A stretch of 33,449 nucleotides of DNA from Bacteroidales bacterium (GCA_012517605.1 JAAYUS010000254.1:1-33449), one strand, 5' to 3'; shown: positions 9,237 through 17,657, numbered from the stretch's first letter. Made by a program: numbers and translations. Notes: a model not told the origin generated them from the letters alone.

Positions 9237-9818
9237 TCATAAAGGAAGTGCATAATAGATCTTGTCGAACAATATCGTGATGATCTTATTTACCGCCACA
9301 AAGAGAACCAGGAAAATTGCTGATTCGGATAAGAGGAGGTGAATTTTTTTGTCCGATGGCGGATTGGATAAGCTGCTTATTCCCGTCCAGAAGATATAAA
9401 GTCCGTAAAAGGCAAGCAAATTGACAAATATGAATGACTCGAACAGCAGGCTCACAATCTGGCAAAGAAGCAAAGGCATGATTGATCCTGCAGCCAGTTT
9501 GAAGGATGATTCAGGATCGCAATCAGTGTTAAAGTATTTTGCTGCTTTGCTGAAAAAGAAAGCGGTGCCATGGATGGTAACAAAGAAAAGGATAAAATGC
9601 CTGATGCCGGTAAGAACTGAATATGACGATGACAGTCCTGTGTCGATAAATAGAAATGATCCCAGGAATGCTGATGCAGAAGTAAGAAGAATTAAAGGAA
9701 GTACCAGATTCCTGCTGAAATAGCCTGCAGAACGATTTTCTGAACGGATCTTATCCCATTCTTCTTCTGTATTTAGAATAAGTCCATAAATAGTACCTGC
9801 AAGAAATCTGAAATTCAT
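9237..9818 (-). CDS. Yip1-family integral membrane protein
   Basis: The 193-residue protein begins with a short region containing YGLILNTEEEWDKI, the pattern that opens bacterial Yip1/DUF1282 proteins. About five hydrophobic segments follow (roughly residues 35-55, 65-90, 105-130, 130-150 and 165-190). No catalytic motif is visible. It probably sits in the inner membrane; bacterial members have no firm function. It is the first gene of a two-gene unit with smpB, but that pairing says little about its role. A TAnnTTTG box lies 22 bases upstream. Confidence 0.7.
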   Translation of the reverse strand: MNFRFLAGTIYGLILNTEEEWDKIRSENRSAGYFSRNLVLPLILLTSASAFLGSFLFIDTGLSSSYSVLTGIRHFILFFVTIHGTAFFFSKAAKYFNTDCDPESSFKLAAGSIMPLLLCQIVSLLFESFIFVNLLAFYGLYIFWTGISSLSNPPSDKKIHLLLSESAIFLVLFVAVNKIITILFDKIYYALPL

Positions 9819-9839
9819 CTGCGACCGTGATTAGTGCCA

Positions 9840-9847
9840 CAAAATTA
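9840..9847 (-). promoter_or_regulatory. Bacteroidota -7 promoter box TAATTTTG (minus strand)
   Basis: Read on the minus strand, 9847 to 9840 is TAATTTTG, an exact TAnnTTTG box 22 bases before the Yip1-like ATG. The divergent miaA side has only TAATTTGG, one base off, very close to its start. Confidence 0.45.
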
Positions 9848-9872
9848 AATAATTTTATGGTAATTTGGCTCA

Positions 9873-10868
9873 ATGGATGCTATGTATGATATTCCCGTAA
9901 GGTCTTCGGAAATGAGTTATGATATGCTTGTAGTTACAGGCCCTACGGCATCAGGAAAGACGGCCCTTGCTGCGACCCTTGCCCATAAGCTGGGCGGTGA
10001 GGTGATAAGCGCCGACTCAAGGCAGATATACAGAAAGATGAACCTGGGTACCGGCAAGGATTACAATGATTATATTGTCGATGGCAAGCCTGTCCCATAT
10101 CACCTCATAGATATCGCTGATCCCGGATATAAATACAATGTCTTTGAATACCAGCGCGATTTCACAAAAACGCTTCTAAGGATGAGGTCGGAGGGCGTCT
10201 TCCCCGTTGTATGCGGCGGCTCGGGAATGTATATCGATGCCATAGTTTCGGGCTACAGGATGAATGAGGTGCCTCCCGACCCTGAGTTCAGGGCATCACT
10301 TGAAGATAAATCGCTTGACGAACTAGCTGAGATACTTTCTTCCTTCAAAAAGCTTCATAACGTTACCGACCTGGATACAAAGAAAAGGGCAATACGTGCT
10401 ATTGAAATTGAGAGGTTCAATGAAATGCACAGGGAGAAACAGTCAGCTTCTCCTGAAGTAAGGCCCCTGATCACGGGAATTCTTTACAGCCGTGAAGAGA
10501 GGAGGAACAGGATAAGCGCCCGTCTGAGGCAGCGGCTTTCTGAGGGTATGATCGATGAGGTAAAGCAGATGCTTGAAGATGGTATAAGCCCTGAGGCACT
10601 AATCTATTATGGCCTTGAATACAAGTATCTGACTCTGTACCTTACAGGCAGGCTCACTTACGACGATATGTTCAGGTCGCTCGAGACCGCCATCCATCAG
10701 TTTGCGAAGCGCCAGATGACCTGGTTCCGCGGCATGGAACGAAGAGGTGTAAAAATTCACTGGATAAATGGTGAATTGCCTTTCGAACAGAAGGTCGACT
10801 ATGTTCTGAAACTCTTATTTCAGATAAGTGTCGAGCCACTCAAAGAATTCCCTCTGCCAGATGACTGA
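9873..10868 (+). CDS. miaA: tRNA dimethylallyltransferase MiaA, Bacteroidota second-paralogue type
   Basis: MiaA transfers dimethylallyl from DMAPP to N6 of A37 in tRNAs reading UNN codons. The P-loop GPTASGKTA lies near residue 22, followed by SADSRQIYRKMNLGTGKDYN. Most MiaA proteins have GTAKP at that point. The GTGKD form with PYHLIDIADPGYKYNVFEYQRDF is the one I associate with the second MiaA of Bacteroidota. The C-terminal half has LIYYGLEYKY and FAKRQMTWFRGME. Starts at 9873, 9882 and 9912 are all possible; the first was kept. The last 54 bp overlap the 3' end of the convergent S9 peptidase gene. Confidence 0.92.
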   Translation: MDAMYDIPVRSSEMSYDMLVVTGPTASGKTALAATLAHKLGGEVISADSRQIYRKMNLGTGKDYNDYIVDGKPVPYHLIDIADPGYKYNVFEYQRDFTKTLLRMRSEGVFPVVCGGSGMYIDAIVSGYRMNEVPPDPEFRASLEDKSLDELAEILSSFKKLHNVTDLDTKKRAIRAIEIERFNEMHREKQSASPEVRPLITGILYSREERRNRISARLRQRLSEGMIDEVKQMLEDGISPEALIYYGLEYKYLTLYLTGRLTYDDMFRSLETAIHQFAKRQMTWFRGMERRGVKIHWINGELPFEQKVDYVLKLLFQISVEPLKEFPLPDD

Positions 10869-12884
10869 ATTCTGGGGTTTCAGGACAAAATGAGTCTCGT
10901 CTTCAAAAAACAGCAGCCTGCTCGGGATATTATGCAGCTGTGCTGCCTGAAATGCTTCAAGGCTCTGGGTATATGGTATCCTGAAGTCGTTGGCTCCGAC
11001 AATTATCAATATAGGTGTATCCCAGCTTTCGACTCTAAGGTGGGGTGAGAACTGGTAGCTTTTGGGATTGTTCCAGTAAGGCCCTTCAATATCCTTGTTG
11101 GGGAACCAGAGTTCCTCGGTAGATCCATACCAGCTTGTGAAGTTGAACATGCCGCAGTGTGAGACAAACGCCTTAAAACGTCCGCCATGGATCCCTGCAA
11201 GGTAATATATGGAATAACCTCCGTAGCTGGCTCCTACGGCGCCCAGCCTGTTTGCATCAACATATGGTTCCCTGGCCATCGCATCGGTAGCATCAAGGTA
11301 ATCCTGCATGTTGGCGCCTCCGTAATCGCCTGAAATCTGTTCTTTCCAATCCTGGCCGAATCCGGCTACCCCTCTTCTGTTGGGGGCTATAACGATATAT
11401 CCTTTTGCCGCCATCATCTGCAGGTTCCATCTGTACGACCAGAACTGATCGAGAGTCGATTGAGGGCCTCCGTTGCAGAAAAGCAGGGCAGGGTATTTTT
11501 TCTGCGGATCAAAGTCGGGCGGGAATACCAGCCACATCTGAAGATCCTTATTGTCTTTGGTCTTAATGTATTTCTCCTCCACATTGCCCATCTTTATCGC
11601 ATCATAGATATTCTTATTGATAAAAGTGAGCTGCCTTATATCTCCTGAATTCATATCCACGGCCGATACTTCCGGAGCCATCGACATTGAGCAGATGCCT
11701 GAGACAAGGACTCCTTTCTGAAGGGAAATAGGCCCCATGTTGTGTTTGCCTTCAGTAACAGGCTCTACGTTCTTAATAGTCAGGCTGATCCTGAAGATCT
11801 GGGTTGTGCCGAGATGTGAGCATGTGAAGTAAATATTTTTATCATCGGCCCATGTAAGGTTCTCAACATCAAACTTCCATCCTTTTGATAACCATGTTCT
11901 GGACTTATCCTTAATATTGTACACGAACAGCCTGTCAAGATCTGCTTCATAACCATTCCTCTCCATGCTCTGGAATGCGATCATTGATCCATCCGGAGAA
12001 AAAACAGGGTATCTGTCATATCCGGCATTTCCTTCGGTTATGTTAGTCTCTTTGCCTGATGAAATTTCATATAGGTAAATGTCAGAATTTGTACTTACTG
12101 CATCATCAATCCCCCTGAGGCGTTTCGATGTATAGGCAATATACTTTCCGTCGGGGCTCCATGCAATCTCGCGTTCATCAAAATAAGGGGCTGTGGGTGA
12201 TTCAAACTTCTGATCCTTCATTATGTCCTTTTCACCCGAAACAGCTGATCCGTTGAATGAAGCAATGAATATGTGACTGTACGAATAATCGCTCCAGGCA
12301 TTCCAGTGCCTGTACATCAGATCATTTATTATCCTGACATTTGCTTTTGGCAGATTGTGTTTTTCGTTGGCTGTCTGGTCGAGTTTGACCCTTCTTGTGA
12401 AATAAATCCTTTTGCCGTCAGGAGAAATAGAGAATATCTCAAATTCCGGCAGGCCTTCAACCTTTTTCTGTTCCGAACCGTCGGCATTCATTGTCATAAG
12501 ACCTGATCCCTTAACAAATGCTATCTTTTTGCCATTTTCGAACCATTGGGGCGAACTTCCTCCCCGGGCAAGCAGAACAGGATCCCCTCCGCTGCTGCTT
12601 ATTTTAAATATGTCGGTCTCCGATGCTTCAGTCTGGAGGTCTCTCCTTGATACAGTATATAATACCTCAGATCCGTCAGGGGAAAGTACTATAGATCCGA
12701 GCCGCCCGAACTTCCACATTATTTCCGGAGTCATCAGGCCTCCTGCTTTTTCATCATCGGTTAGCTTGTTATCAATAACCGGGGCTGCTTCCTCTGCCGC
12801 AGCAGTGGTTCCGGTAGTTTTTGGCTTGCATGAAACGGCTGCAAGAATTAATACGGACATCCACAGGCAAAATGACCTTTTCAT
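10815..12884 (-). CDS. S9-family prolyl oligopeptidase, lipoprotein
   Basis: The 689-residue protein starts with a lipoprotein signal (AAVSC, lipidated Cys19) and an Ala/Glu-rich linker. A beta-propeller follows to about residue 420, with TolB/WD40-like SPDGS, SPDGKRIYF, SPDGKYIAY and SPDGSMIAF repeats. The C-terminal alpha/beta-hydrolase domain holds the triad Ser553 (GASYGGYS), Asp633 (GANDFRIP) and His665 (DETHF). It is an exported serine peptidase that probably trims short peptides, attached to a membrane facing the periplasm or the surface. The cleavage preference (dipeptidyl or oligopeptidase) is not determined. Its stop lies within the convergent miaA gene. recA ends 106 bp upstream on the same strand. 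Confidence 0.92.
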   Translation of the reverse strand: MKRSFCLWMSVLILAAVSCKPKTTGTTAAAEEAAPVIDNKLTDDEKAGGLMTPEIMWKFGRLGSIVLSPDGSEVLYTVSRRDLQTEASETDIFKISSSGGDPVLLARGGSSPQWFENGKKIAFVKGSGLMTMNADGSEQKKVEGLPEFEIFSISPDGKRIYFTRRVKLDQTANEKHNLPKANVRIINDLMYRHWNAWSDYSYSHIFIASFNGSAVSGEKDIMKDQKFESPTAPYFDEREIAWSPDGKYIAYTSKRLRGIDDAVSTNSDIYLYEISSGKETNITEGNAGYDRYPVFSPDGSMIAFQSMERNGYEADLDRLFVYNIKDKSRTWLSKGWKFDVENLTWADDKNIYFTCSHLGTTQIFRISLTIKNVEPVTEGKHNMGPISLQKGVLVSGICSMSMAPEVSAVDMNSGDIRQLTFINKNIYDAIKMGNVEEKYIKTKDNKDLQMWLVFPPDFDPQKKYPALLFCNGGPQSTLDQFWSYRWNLQMMAAKGYIVIAPNRRGVAGFGQDWKEQISGDYGGANMQDYLDATDAMAREPYVDANRLGAVGASYGGYSIYYLAGIHGGRFKAFVSHCGMFNFTSWYGSTEELWFPNKDIEGPYWNNPKSYQFSPHLRVESWDTPILIIVGANDFRIPYTQSLEAFQAAQLHNIPSRLLFFEDETHFVLKPQNSVIWQREFFEWLDTYLK

Positions 12885-12990
12885 AATATTATTTCATTGA
12901 TTTTTATGGTATCAAGGAACCCGCTGATAGTATTTATACATGTTTGTGTATGCAATACATCCGGGTTTCATATAAAATATCCATTCAGGA

Positions 12991-14004
12991 TTATTTCTGG
13001 TTTTTAAGAGCTTCTGAGATCTTCTCTTTCAGTTCGTCGTAAAGTTCGGGATTGTCTTTGATAATCTGCTTTACAGCATCACGGCCCTGCCCCAGTTTCG
13101 TGTCGCCGTAGCTGAACCACGATCCGCTTTTCCTGATAATGTCTAAATCGACTCCAAGGTCAACGATTTCACCGAGCTGGGATATTCCTTCACCATATAA
13201 TATGTCGAAGTCGGCCTTTTTAAAAGGAGGAGCCAGCTTGTTTTTTACAATTTTAACGCGTGTCCTGTTGCCGATGATCTCCTCACCTTCCTTGATCTGG
13301 TTTGTTTTTCTGATGTCGACCCTTACTGATGCATAGAATTTAAGGGCATTACCGCCTGTTGTCGTTTCAGGATTGCCGAACATCACTCCGATCTTGTCCC
13401 TTAGCTGGTTGATGAAAACGCACGACGTGTTTGTCTTGCTTATGTTTGCTGTAAGTTTCCTGAGAGCCTGCGACATCAGCCTTGCCTGGAGGCCCATCTT
13501 TGAATCACCCATCTCACCTTCGATTTCTGCTTTTGGTGTCAGAGCGGCAACAGAGTCAATGACAATAATATCGAGCGCGCCCGATCTTATAAGGTTATCG
13601 GCTATTTCCAGAGCCTGCTCTCCGTTATCGGGTTGGGAAATAAGGAGATTTTCCACATCAACGCCCAGTTTCTCGGCATAATTTCTGTCGAATGTGTGTT
13701 CTGCGTCAATGATTGCAGCAATGCCACCGTTTTTCTGGGCCTCTGCTATTGCATGTATTGCCAGGGTTGTCTTTCCCGAGGCTTCAGGTCCATAGATCTC
13801 AATGACCCTTCCTCTTGGAAATCCCCCAATGCCAAGGGCTGAATCGAGACCTATCGATCCGGTCGATATTACCTGAATATTTTCAATGGCATGATCGCCC
13901 AGCTTCATTATTGTTCCTTTGCCAAAATCCTTTTCTATTTTACCAAGGGTTACCTCAAGTGCCTTAAGTTTATCCTTGTTGATTTCTTTTCTTTCGCTGC
14001 TCAT
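12991..14004 (-). CDS. recA: Recombinase RecA
   Basis: RecA forms ATP-dependent filaments on single-stranded DNA, drives strand exchange and triggers LexA self-cleavage where LexA is present. The Walker A motif GPEASGKTT is at residues 72-80. [10 protein letters not shown] is the Walker B region, and [22 protein letters not shown] is the L2 DNA-binding loop. The open frame extends to 14085, but family alignment points to the ATG at 14004 ([17 protein letters not shown]), giving 337 residues. The bcp stop is 13 bp upstream, so the two genes probably share a transcript. No LexA-type SOS box was recognised. Confidence 0.96.
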   Translation of the reverse strand: MSSERKEINKDKLKALEVTLGKIEKDFGKGTIMKLGDHAIENIQVISTGSIGLDSALGIGGFPRGRVIEIYGPEASGKTTLAIHAIAEAQKNGGIAAIIDAEHTFDRNYAEKLGVDVENLLISQPDNGEQALEIADNLIRSGALDIIVIDSVAALTPKAEIEGEMGDSKMGLQARLMSQALRKLTANISKTNTSCVFINQLRDKIGVMFGNPETTTGGNALKFYASVRVDIRKTNQIKEGEEIIGNRTRVKIVKNKLAPPFKKADFDILYGEGISQLGEIVDLGVDLDIIRKSGSWFSYGDTKLGQGRDAVKQIIKDNPELYDELKEKISEALKNQK

Positions 14005-14017
14005 ATTACTGGTTTGA

Positions 14018-14479
14018 TTATTTATAAAATGCAAATATCTGATCTGAGTGGTTTTTTGTATCAACTTTTGATATGATCTTTTCAATCATTCCACTTTCGT
14101 CAATTATAAAAGTTGTCCTGATGATCCCCATTACGCTCTTCCCGTACATAAGTTTTTCTCCGTAAACGCCGTAATCGTTCAGTATCTTTTTCGATGTGTC
14201 GGCAATCAGGGGGAATGGCAGGGAGTATTTTGAAGCAAACCCTTTATGCGATTTCTCGCTGTCGGCGCTTACTCCCACAACGGCAAATCCTTTTTTCAGC
14301 AGTTCCTGATAATTGTCCCGCAGGCTGCATGCTTCAGCCGTGCATCCAGGTGTATTGTCCTTAGGGTAGAAATACAAAACAACTTTTTTACCGGTAAAGT
14401 CACTCAGCTTTACCTTTTTTCCATCCTGATCGGTGCCTTCGAATTCAGGGGCCTTCATGCCCTCTTTTAACTTTGCCAT
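14018..14479 (-). CDS. bcp: Thioredoxin-dependent thiol peroxidase Bcp (peroxiredoxin Q)
   Basis: This AhpC/TSA-fold peroxidase reduces H2O2 and organic hydroperoxides with thioredoxin. The motif [14 protein letters not shown] gives the peroxidatic Cys46 and resolving Cys51, the atypical 2-Cys arrangement of PrxQ. The open frame runs back to 14569, but the extra 30 residues do not look like protein family sequence. The ATG at 14479 ([13 protein letters not shown]) gives 153 residues, the normal size, and is preceded by AAGGA. It is followed 13 bp later by recA. The pairing of an oxidant-defence gene with recA fits co-expression in stress, but that is inference. Confidence 0.95.
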   Translation of the reverse strand: MAKLKEGMKAPEFEGTDQDGKKVKLSDFTGKKVVLYFYPKDNTPGCTAEACSLRDNYQELLKKGFAVVGVSADSEKSHKGFASKYSLPFPLIADTSKKILNDYGVYGEKLMYGKSVMGIIRTTFIIDESGMIEKIISKVDTKNHSDQIFAFYK

Positions 14480-14575
14480 TTCCTTAAATTTTGTAATTAG
14501 GGGTAAATTTACGAAGTTTGAGCCGTATTTGGTTTTAAAGCGGATAATTATTATTAACAGAGAATCCATATCAGA

Positions 14576-14596
14576 CCGGTATCGTGCTTATACCGG
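14576..14596. promoter_or_regulatory. 7-bp inverted repeat between divergent bcp and the TPR/SPOR gene
   Basis: CCGGTAT (14576-14582) and ATACCGG (14590-14596) form a perfect inverted repeat with a 7-base loop. It lies in the region between the divergent bcp and TPR/SPOR genes, 25 bases before the latter's ATG. There is no T-run, so it is not a standard terminator. It may be an operator or leader hairpin. Confidence 0.3.
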
Positions 14597-14621
14597 AATG
14601 ATATAACAAAAAGGTTTGCAG

Positions 14622-16208
14622 ATGGGTTTGAAAAGAGTTTGCAATATTTCACTGCTGGCAGTAATTATGATTGTTCAGGTGGCGGTCGGCGAATCCTTTT
14701 CCCAGGGTACGGTGAGGAGGCCATCGCGTCAGGCTGCACTTGACGCTTTTGCCAAAGGCGATTATGAGAAGGCATATCTTGAATTTGACATCCTTCTTCA
14801 GAATTACTCAAGGGACCCGTTGTACAAGTATTACAAGGGTGTCTGCCTTGTCAAACTGAACAGGGATCCTGAGTATGCCCAGGAATATCTGCTTGATGCC
14901 CTGAACGGTGCACTCGATATTAAAAGCGTACCCGATGATGCCTGGTTTTATCTTGGCCGTTCACAGCAAATGTCGGGGAGATTCACCGAAGCCGTTAAAT
15001 CATACAACACATATGAAAACAAGGTTGGACGCAGGATTGCCAGGACAATGAATGTTGCTGAATATATTCAGGAAGCGAAAGAAGGCAGGGGGAAGATAGA
15101 TAAGTCACTTGCAATGGCCGAAAATAAAGCTTCACAGGAACCGGGCAGTTCAGTTCTGACAGATTCGATTACAACCGCGAAAACTGCTGTTGCTGAAAAC
15201 TTACCTGTTACTGAAAAGCCGGCAAAGGCAAGGGAGGGAGTTCCTGACGATTATGATAAGGTCCTGACAGAGGCAATGAATTACCAGGTTAAGGCTGACT
15301 CAATAACGGCAATAGCTTCGGAAGCCAAAACCAGGCTTGGCAGGATGCCTGCCGACCAGCAGCTTAATGAAAAGTCGAGAATAGCTGAAATGGAAGCTAA
15401 ATCGGCCGATTATCAAAAACTTGCCGACAAGAAATTCAGCGATTCATCGAAAGTGACTTCAGTTCAGTCATCAGTGCCCGGCTCCCCTGATCAGCAGCTA
15501 AAACCTGTCCCTAAGGAGGCTCTTTCTTCCTTTAAAATCGAGACAAACCCGGCTCTTGCAGCACGCCAGAAGATAGCTTTTGAAAGCCAGCTGCCGGAAG
15601 GCCTGGTTTACAGGATACAGATCGGCGTTTTCAGCAAACCCGTTGAAGCCTCTTTTTTCAAGGGTATCTCACCTGTCGCAGGATACAGCATACCAGGCAG
15701 CGATGCCAAAAAATATTTCGCAGGGATGTTCAGACGGATGTCCGATGCCGGAAGCGCTCTTCTTCTGGTGCGACAGATCGGTTTCAGGGATGCCTTTATC
15801 AATGCAGTTCTGGATGGCAAACCGGTTTCTGTTGAAAGGGCTTCAATACTTGAAAAGGAATGGGGGCAGAAGCCATTGTTCAGTGCTGCTCCGGTTAAGA
15901 AGTCATCAGGTGAAGCTGTTACAACCCTTGTCTACAGGGTGGAGGTTTTCCGTAGCCTTAAACCTGTAAGCAATGATAAATATGAGAATTACAGTACGAT
16001 GGCGGGAAACAGGGGTTTTGAAGTGGTTAATGCCGACGATGGAGCATTTGTATATCTAATTGGAAAATTCATTACCTTTGAAAGCGCTTCCGAGTATGCC
16101 GGACTCCTAAACAGAAACGGTTATCGCGAAGCAAAAGTGGCAGCCTATCTTGGGAGCAGGGAAATTCCGCTTGAGACTGCCAGACAATTATTTGAAAGCC
16201 AGAAATGA
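14622..16208 (+). CDS. Secreted TPR protein with C-terminal SPOR-like repeats
   Basis: The ATG at 14622 is preceded by AAAAAGG with 7 bases spacing; the frame also has a TTG two codons earlier. Residues 1-30 are a signal peptide. Residues 35-150 contain TPR helices (AALDAFAKGDYEKAYLEFDILL; AWFYLGRSQQMSGRFTEAVKSY). A Lys/Ala/Glu-rich region near 210-270 is probably helical or coiled coil. Two SPOR-like units follow, around 325-395 (LVYRIQIGVFSKP) and 440-520 (LVYRVEVFRSLKP). SPOR domains bind denuded peptidoglycan, so an envelope or division-site role is likely. The stop overlaps clpS by 4 bp (ATGA). The specific function is unknown. Confidence 0.75.
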   Translation: MGLKRVCNISLLAVIMIVQVAVGESFSQGTVRRPSRQAALDAFAKGDYEKAYLEFDILLQNYSRDPLYKYYKGVCLVKLNRDPEYAQEYLLDALNGALDIKSVPDDAWFYLGRSQQMSGRFTEAVKSYNTYENKVGRRIARTMNVAEYIQEAKEGRGKIDKSLAMAENKASQEPGSSVLTDSITTAKTAVAENLPVTEKPAKAREGVPDDYDKVLTEAMNYQVKADSITAIASEAKTRLGRMPADQQLNEKSRIAEMEAKSADYQKLADKKFSDSSKVTSVQSSVPGSPDQQLKPVPKEALSSFKIETNPALAARQKIAFESQLPEGLVYRIQIGVFSKPVEASFFKGISPVAGYSIPGSDAKKYFAGMFRRMSDAGSALLLVRQIGFRDAFINAVLDGKPVSVERASILEKEWGQKPLFSAAPVKKSSGEAVTTLVYRVEVFRSLKPVSNDKYENYSTMAGNRGFEVVNADDGAFVYLIGKFITFESASEYAGLLNRNGYREAKVAAYLGSREIPLETARQLFESQK

Positions 16209-16480
16209 AAGAAAAGACAATTCGCAGGAATGACAAACTTCGCAGCGGTGAAGAGAAATATTCACTTGTTCTCTACAATGATGAGATCAATACTTTTGAT
16301 CATGTCATAAAATCGCTCGTTGAGGTTTGCGGGCATGATGCGGTACAGGCTGAACAGTGTGCCCTGATAGTTCACCTGAAGGGAAGCTGCGAGATAAAGC
16401 TTGGCATTAAGGAAGTCCTGATGGCAATGAGCAGGTCATTGAATGCCTTAGGCCTCAACTCACGTGTAATTACCTTCTGA
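16205..16480 (+). CDS. clpS: ATP-dependent Clp protease adaptor ClpS
   Basis: ClpS delivers N-degron substrates to ClpAP. The 91-residue protein has the family opening YSLVLYNDEINTFDHVIKSL, where the Asn-Asp pair and following helix form the pocket for the N-terminal residue. It continues with CGHDAVQAEQCALIVHLKGSCEIKLG, the normal adaptor core. The ATG overlaps the stop of the TPR/SPOR gene (ATGA), so expression is probably coupled. No clpA/clpC gene is in the window. It ends 24 bp from the convergent anti-sigma gene. The identification rests on the whole small-domain pattern, as the protein lacks a longer diagnostic motif. Confidence 0.88.
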   Translation: MKEKTIRRNDKLRSGEEKYSLVLYNDEINTFDHVIKSLVEVCGHDAVQAEQCALIVHLKGSCEIKLGIKEVLMAMSRSLNALGLNSRVITF

Positions 16481-16504
16481 ATTTTATTACTTCATTTTCT
16501 TCCG

Positions 16505-16933
16505 TTATTGCCCGGGGTTATCTTTTTTACGAAAGACAAAATTAAGCGCCCTGTCGATAAACATCAGGATCAGGATCCCGGACACTGCATGAGCAACCCA
16601 TTGGGGTAAAGCTGAATTTTCAAACCATGTATTATTAAACCGTGGGAGTGCAAATTCAATATCATTGAAATACGACCACACCGCCGATCCAAGGGAACTG
16701 CTGCCTCCGGCAGGAATAAATATTGCACATATTACCAGCGCTGCTGTTACAGACAGTGATACAAGCGGGACCCTGTTTCTCACAAGGAAGCTCTCCCGTG
16801 ATGGCTCTGATTGTTTTTCAATCATGATCCTTGCCATGGTCTTCGCTGTGAATCCTTCGGGAGCCAATTCTTTCTTTCCGGGATCCATGAATTTCCGGAG
16901 AAGATCATCGTTATTTTTGTCTTCCTTATTCAT
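16505..16933 (-). CDS. Putative anti-sigma factor, two-helix membrane protein
   Basis: The 142-residue protein starts inside the sigma gene (8-bp overlap, ATGAATAA). About 50 polar N-terminal residues, with EGFTAKTMARIM, should be cytoplasmic. Two hydrophobic helices follow (about 53-75 and 110-130), with a short external loop between and a basic tail after them. No zinc-binding HxxxCxxC is visible, so it is not a ZAS-type anti-sigma factor. The overlap with the ECF gene and the membrane topology are the whole case for its role; the sequence itself is not one I recognise. Confidence 0.6.
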   Translation of the reverse strand: MNKEDKNNDDLLRKFMDPGKKELAPEGFTAKTMARIMIEKQSEPSRESFLVRNRVPLVSLSVTAALVICAIFIPAGGSSSLGSAVWSYFNDIEFALPRFNNTWFENSALPQWVAHAVSGILILMFIDRALNFVFRKKDNPGQ

Positions 16934-17510
16934 TGTAGTATGCGTTTTTCTTTTCAGCGGTTTTAATAATACCGGCCATCTTCTGCCTCGCCCTGAATAA
17001 CCTCACCTTGATGTTTTGCTTTTTTATGCCTGTAATTAATGCAATCTCATCGGTCTCAAGCTCATCAAAGTAATAGAGTGTGATAAGACCTCTTTCTTCT
17101 TCATGCAGTTTCTGCAGCGCAAAGTTAACAAGAGAATTCCTGTAATTGTCAACTGCCTCATCCTCATTGGAGCTTTCAGCAAGAAAATCAACAGCATCGG
17201 CAGGGAATTCCTCAAGGGAAAGAACCCGTGAGCCCCTTGTCCTAACAAGAGAAACAGATGTATTATATACAATCCTGTAGAGCCAGGTTGAAAAGCTGCT
17301 CTTTTTCCTGAAATCCTTAAGCGACCTGAACGCTTTGAGGAAGGCGTCCTGCGCTATTTCCTCAGCTTCTTCCCTGTTTCCGCATATCCTGTATGCAAGG
17401 TTGAAGGCCTTATCTTTATGCCTGTCTATAAGGTATGAAAAAGCGTTTACATTGCCTGCAAGCACTTTATCAATATACGATATATCGTTTTCCCTTTCCA
17501 TTCCAGCCAT
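16926..17510 (-). CDS. RNA polymerase ECF sigma factor (RpoE-like)
   Basis: The 194-residue protein has region 2 (YLIDRHKDKAFNLAYRICGN, EEAEEIAQDAFLKAFRSL, STWLYRIVYNTSV) and region 4 (FALQKLHEEERGLITLYYFDEL, then DEIALITGIKKQNIKVRLFRAR). It is closer to the RpoE group than the sigma factor at 2182. It overlaps the anti-sigma gene by 8 bp. An ECF-type motif (AACC-N16-CGTC) ends only 2 bases before the ATG at 17510. If that promoter is used, the ATG at 17501 (MEREND) would be the real start, on an almost leaderless transcript. Autoregulation is the likely arrangement. Confidence 0.92.
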   Translation of the reverse strand: MAGMERENDISYIDKVLAGNVNAFSYLIDRHKDKAFNLAYRICGNREEAEEIAQDAFLKAFRSLKDFRKKSSFSTWLYRIVYNTSVSLVRTRGSRVLSLEEFPADAVDFLAESSNEDEAVDNYRNSLVNFALQKLHEEERGLITLYYFDELETDEIALITGIKKQNIKVRLFRARQKMAGIIKTAEKKNAYYNE

Positions 17511-17512
17511 TT

Positions 17513-17536
17513 GACGTATAAAAGCCAGCAGGGGTT
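17513..17536 (-). promoter_or_regulatory. ECF-type promoter motif AACC-N16-CGTC (minus strand)
   Basis: On the minus strand GGAAACC is followed, 16 bases after AACC (17536-17533), by CGTC (17516-17513). This is the -35 AAC / -10 CGTC layout of many ECF sigma factors, for example the B. subtilis SigW group. It sits directly before the second ECF sigma gene and suggests autoregulation. The -10 is very close to the annotated ATG, which either moves the start or counts against the promoter. Confidence 0.45.
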
Positions 17537-17601
17537 TCCATAATTCGATAATTTTTTTACCGTTCCCTGGAAAATATCTTAAGAAACTTTTGAATTTATG
17601 A

Positions 17602-17625
17602 AACCTGAGCGAATGTATCCATGTC
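17602..17625 (+). promoter_or_regulatory. ECF-type promoter motif AACC-N16-TGTC (plus strand)
   Basis: TGAAACC is followed, 16 bases after AACC (17602-17605), by TGTC (17622-17625). The -35 half and the spacing are the same as in the motif that faces the ECF sigma gene on the other strand, 66 bp away. The DUF6249-like ATG is 32 bases downstream, a comfortable leader length. This makes that gene a likely target of the neighbouring sigma factor. Confidence 0.5.
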
Positions 17626-17657
17626 TAAAGGGTGAAAATTAACCAAAAAACACAGTC

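Noticed and set aside
9229-9253. Longer smpB start at 9253
   Set aside because: It overlaps the upstream gene and adds eight residues (MHFLYENK) before the normal SmpB start; the ATG at 9229 fits better.
12412-12900. 162-residue open frame opposite the S9 peptidase gene
   Set aside because: It is antisense to a well-supported gene, has no family features and reflects codon bias of the other strand.
14005-14085. N-terminal extension of recA to 14085
   Set aside because: The 27 added residues overlap the bcp 3' end and are not like RecA; the family start is the ATG at 14004.
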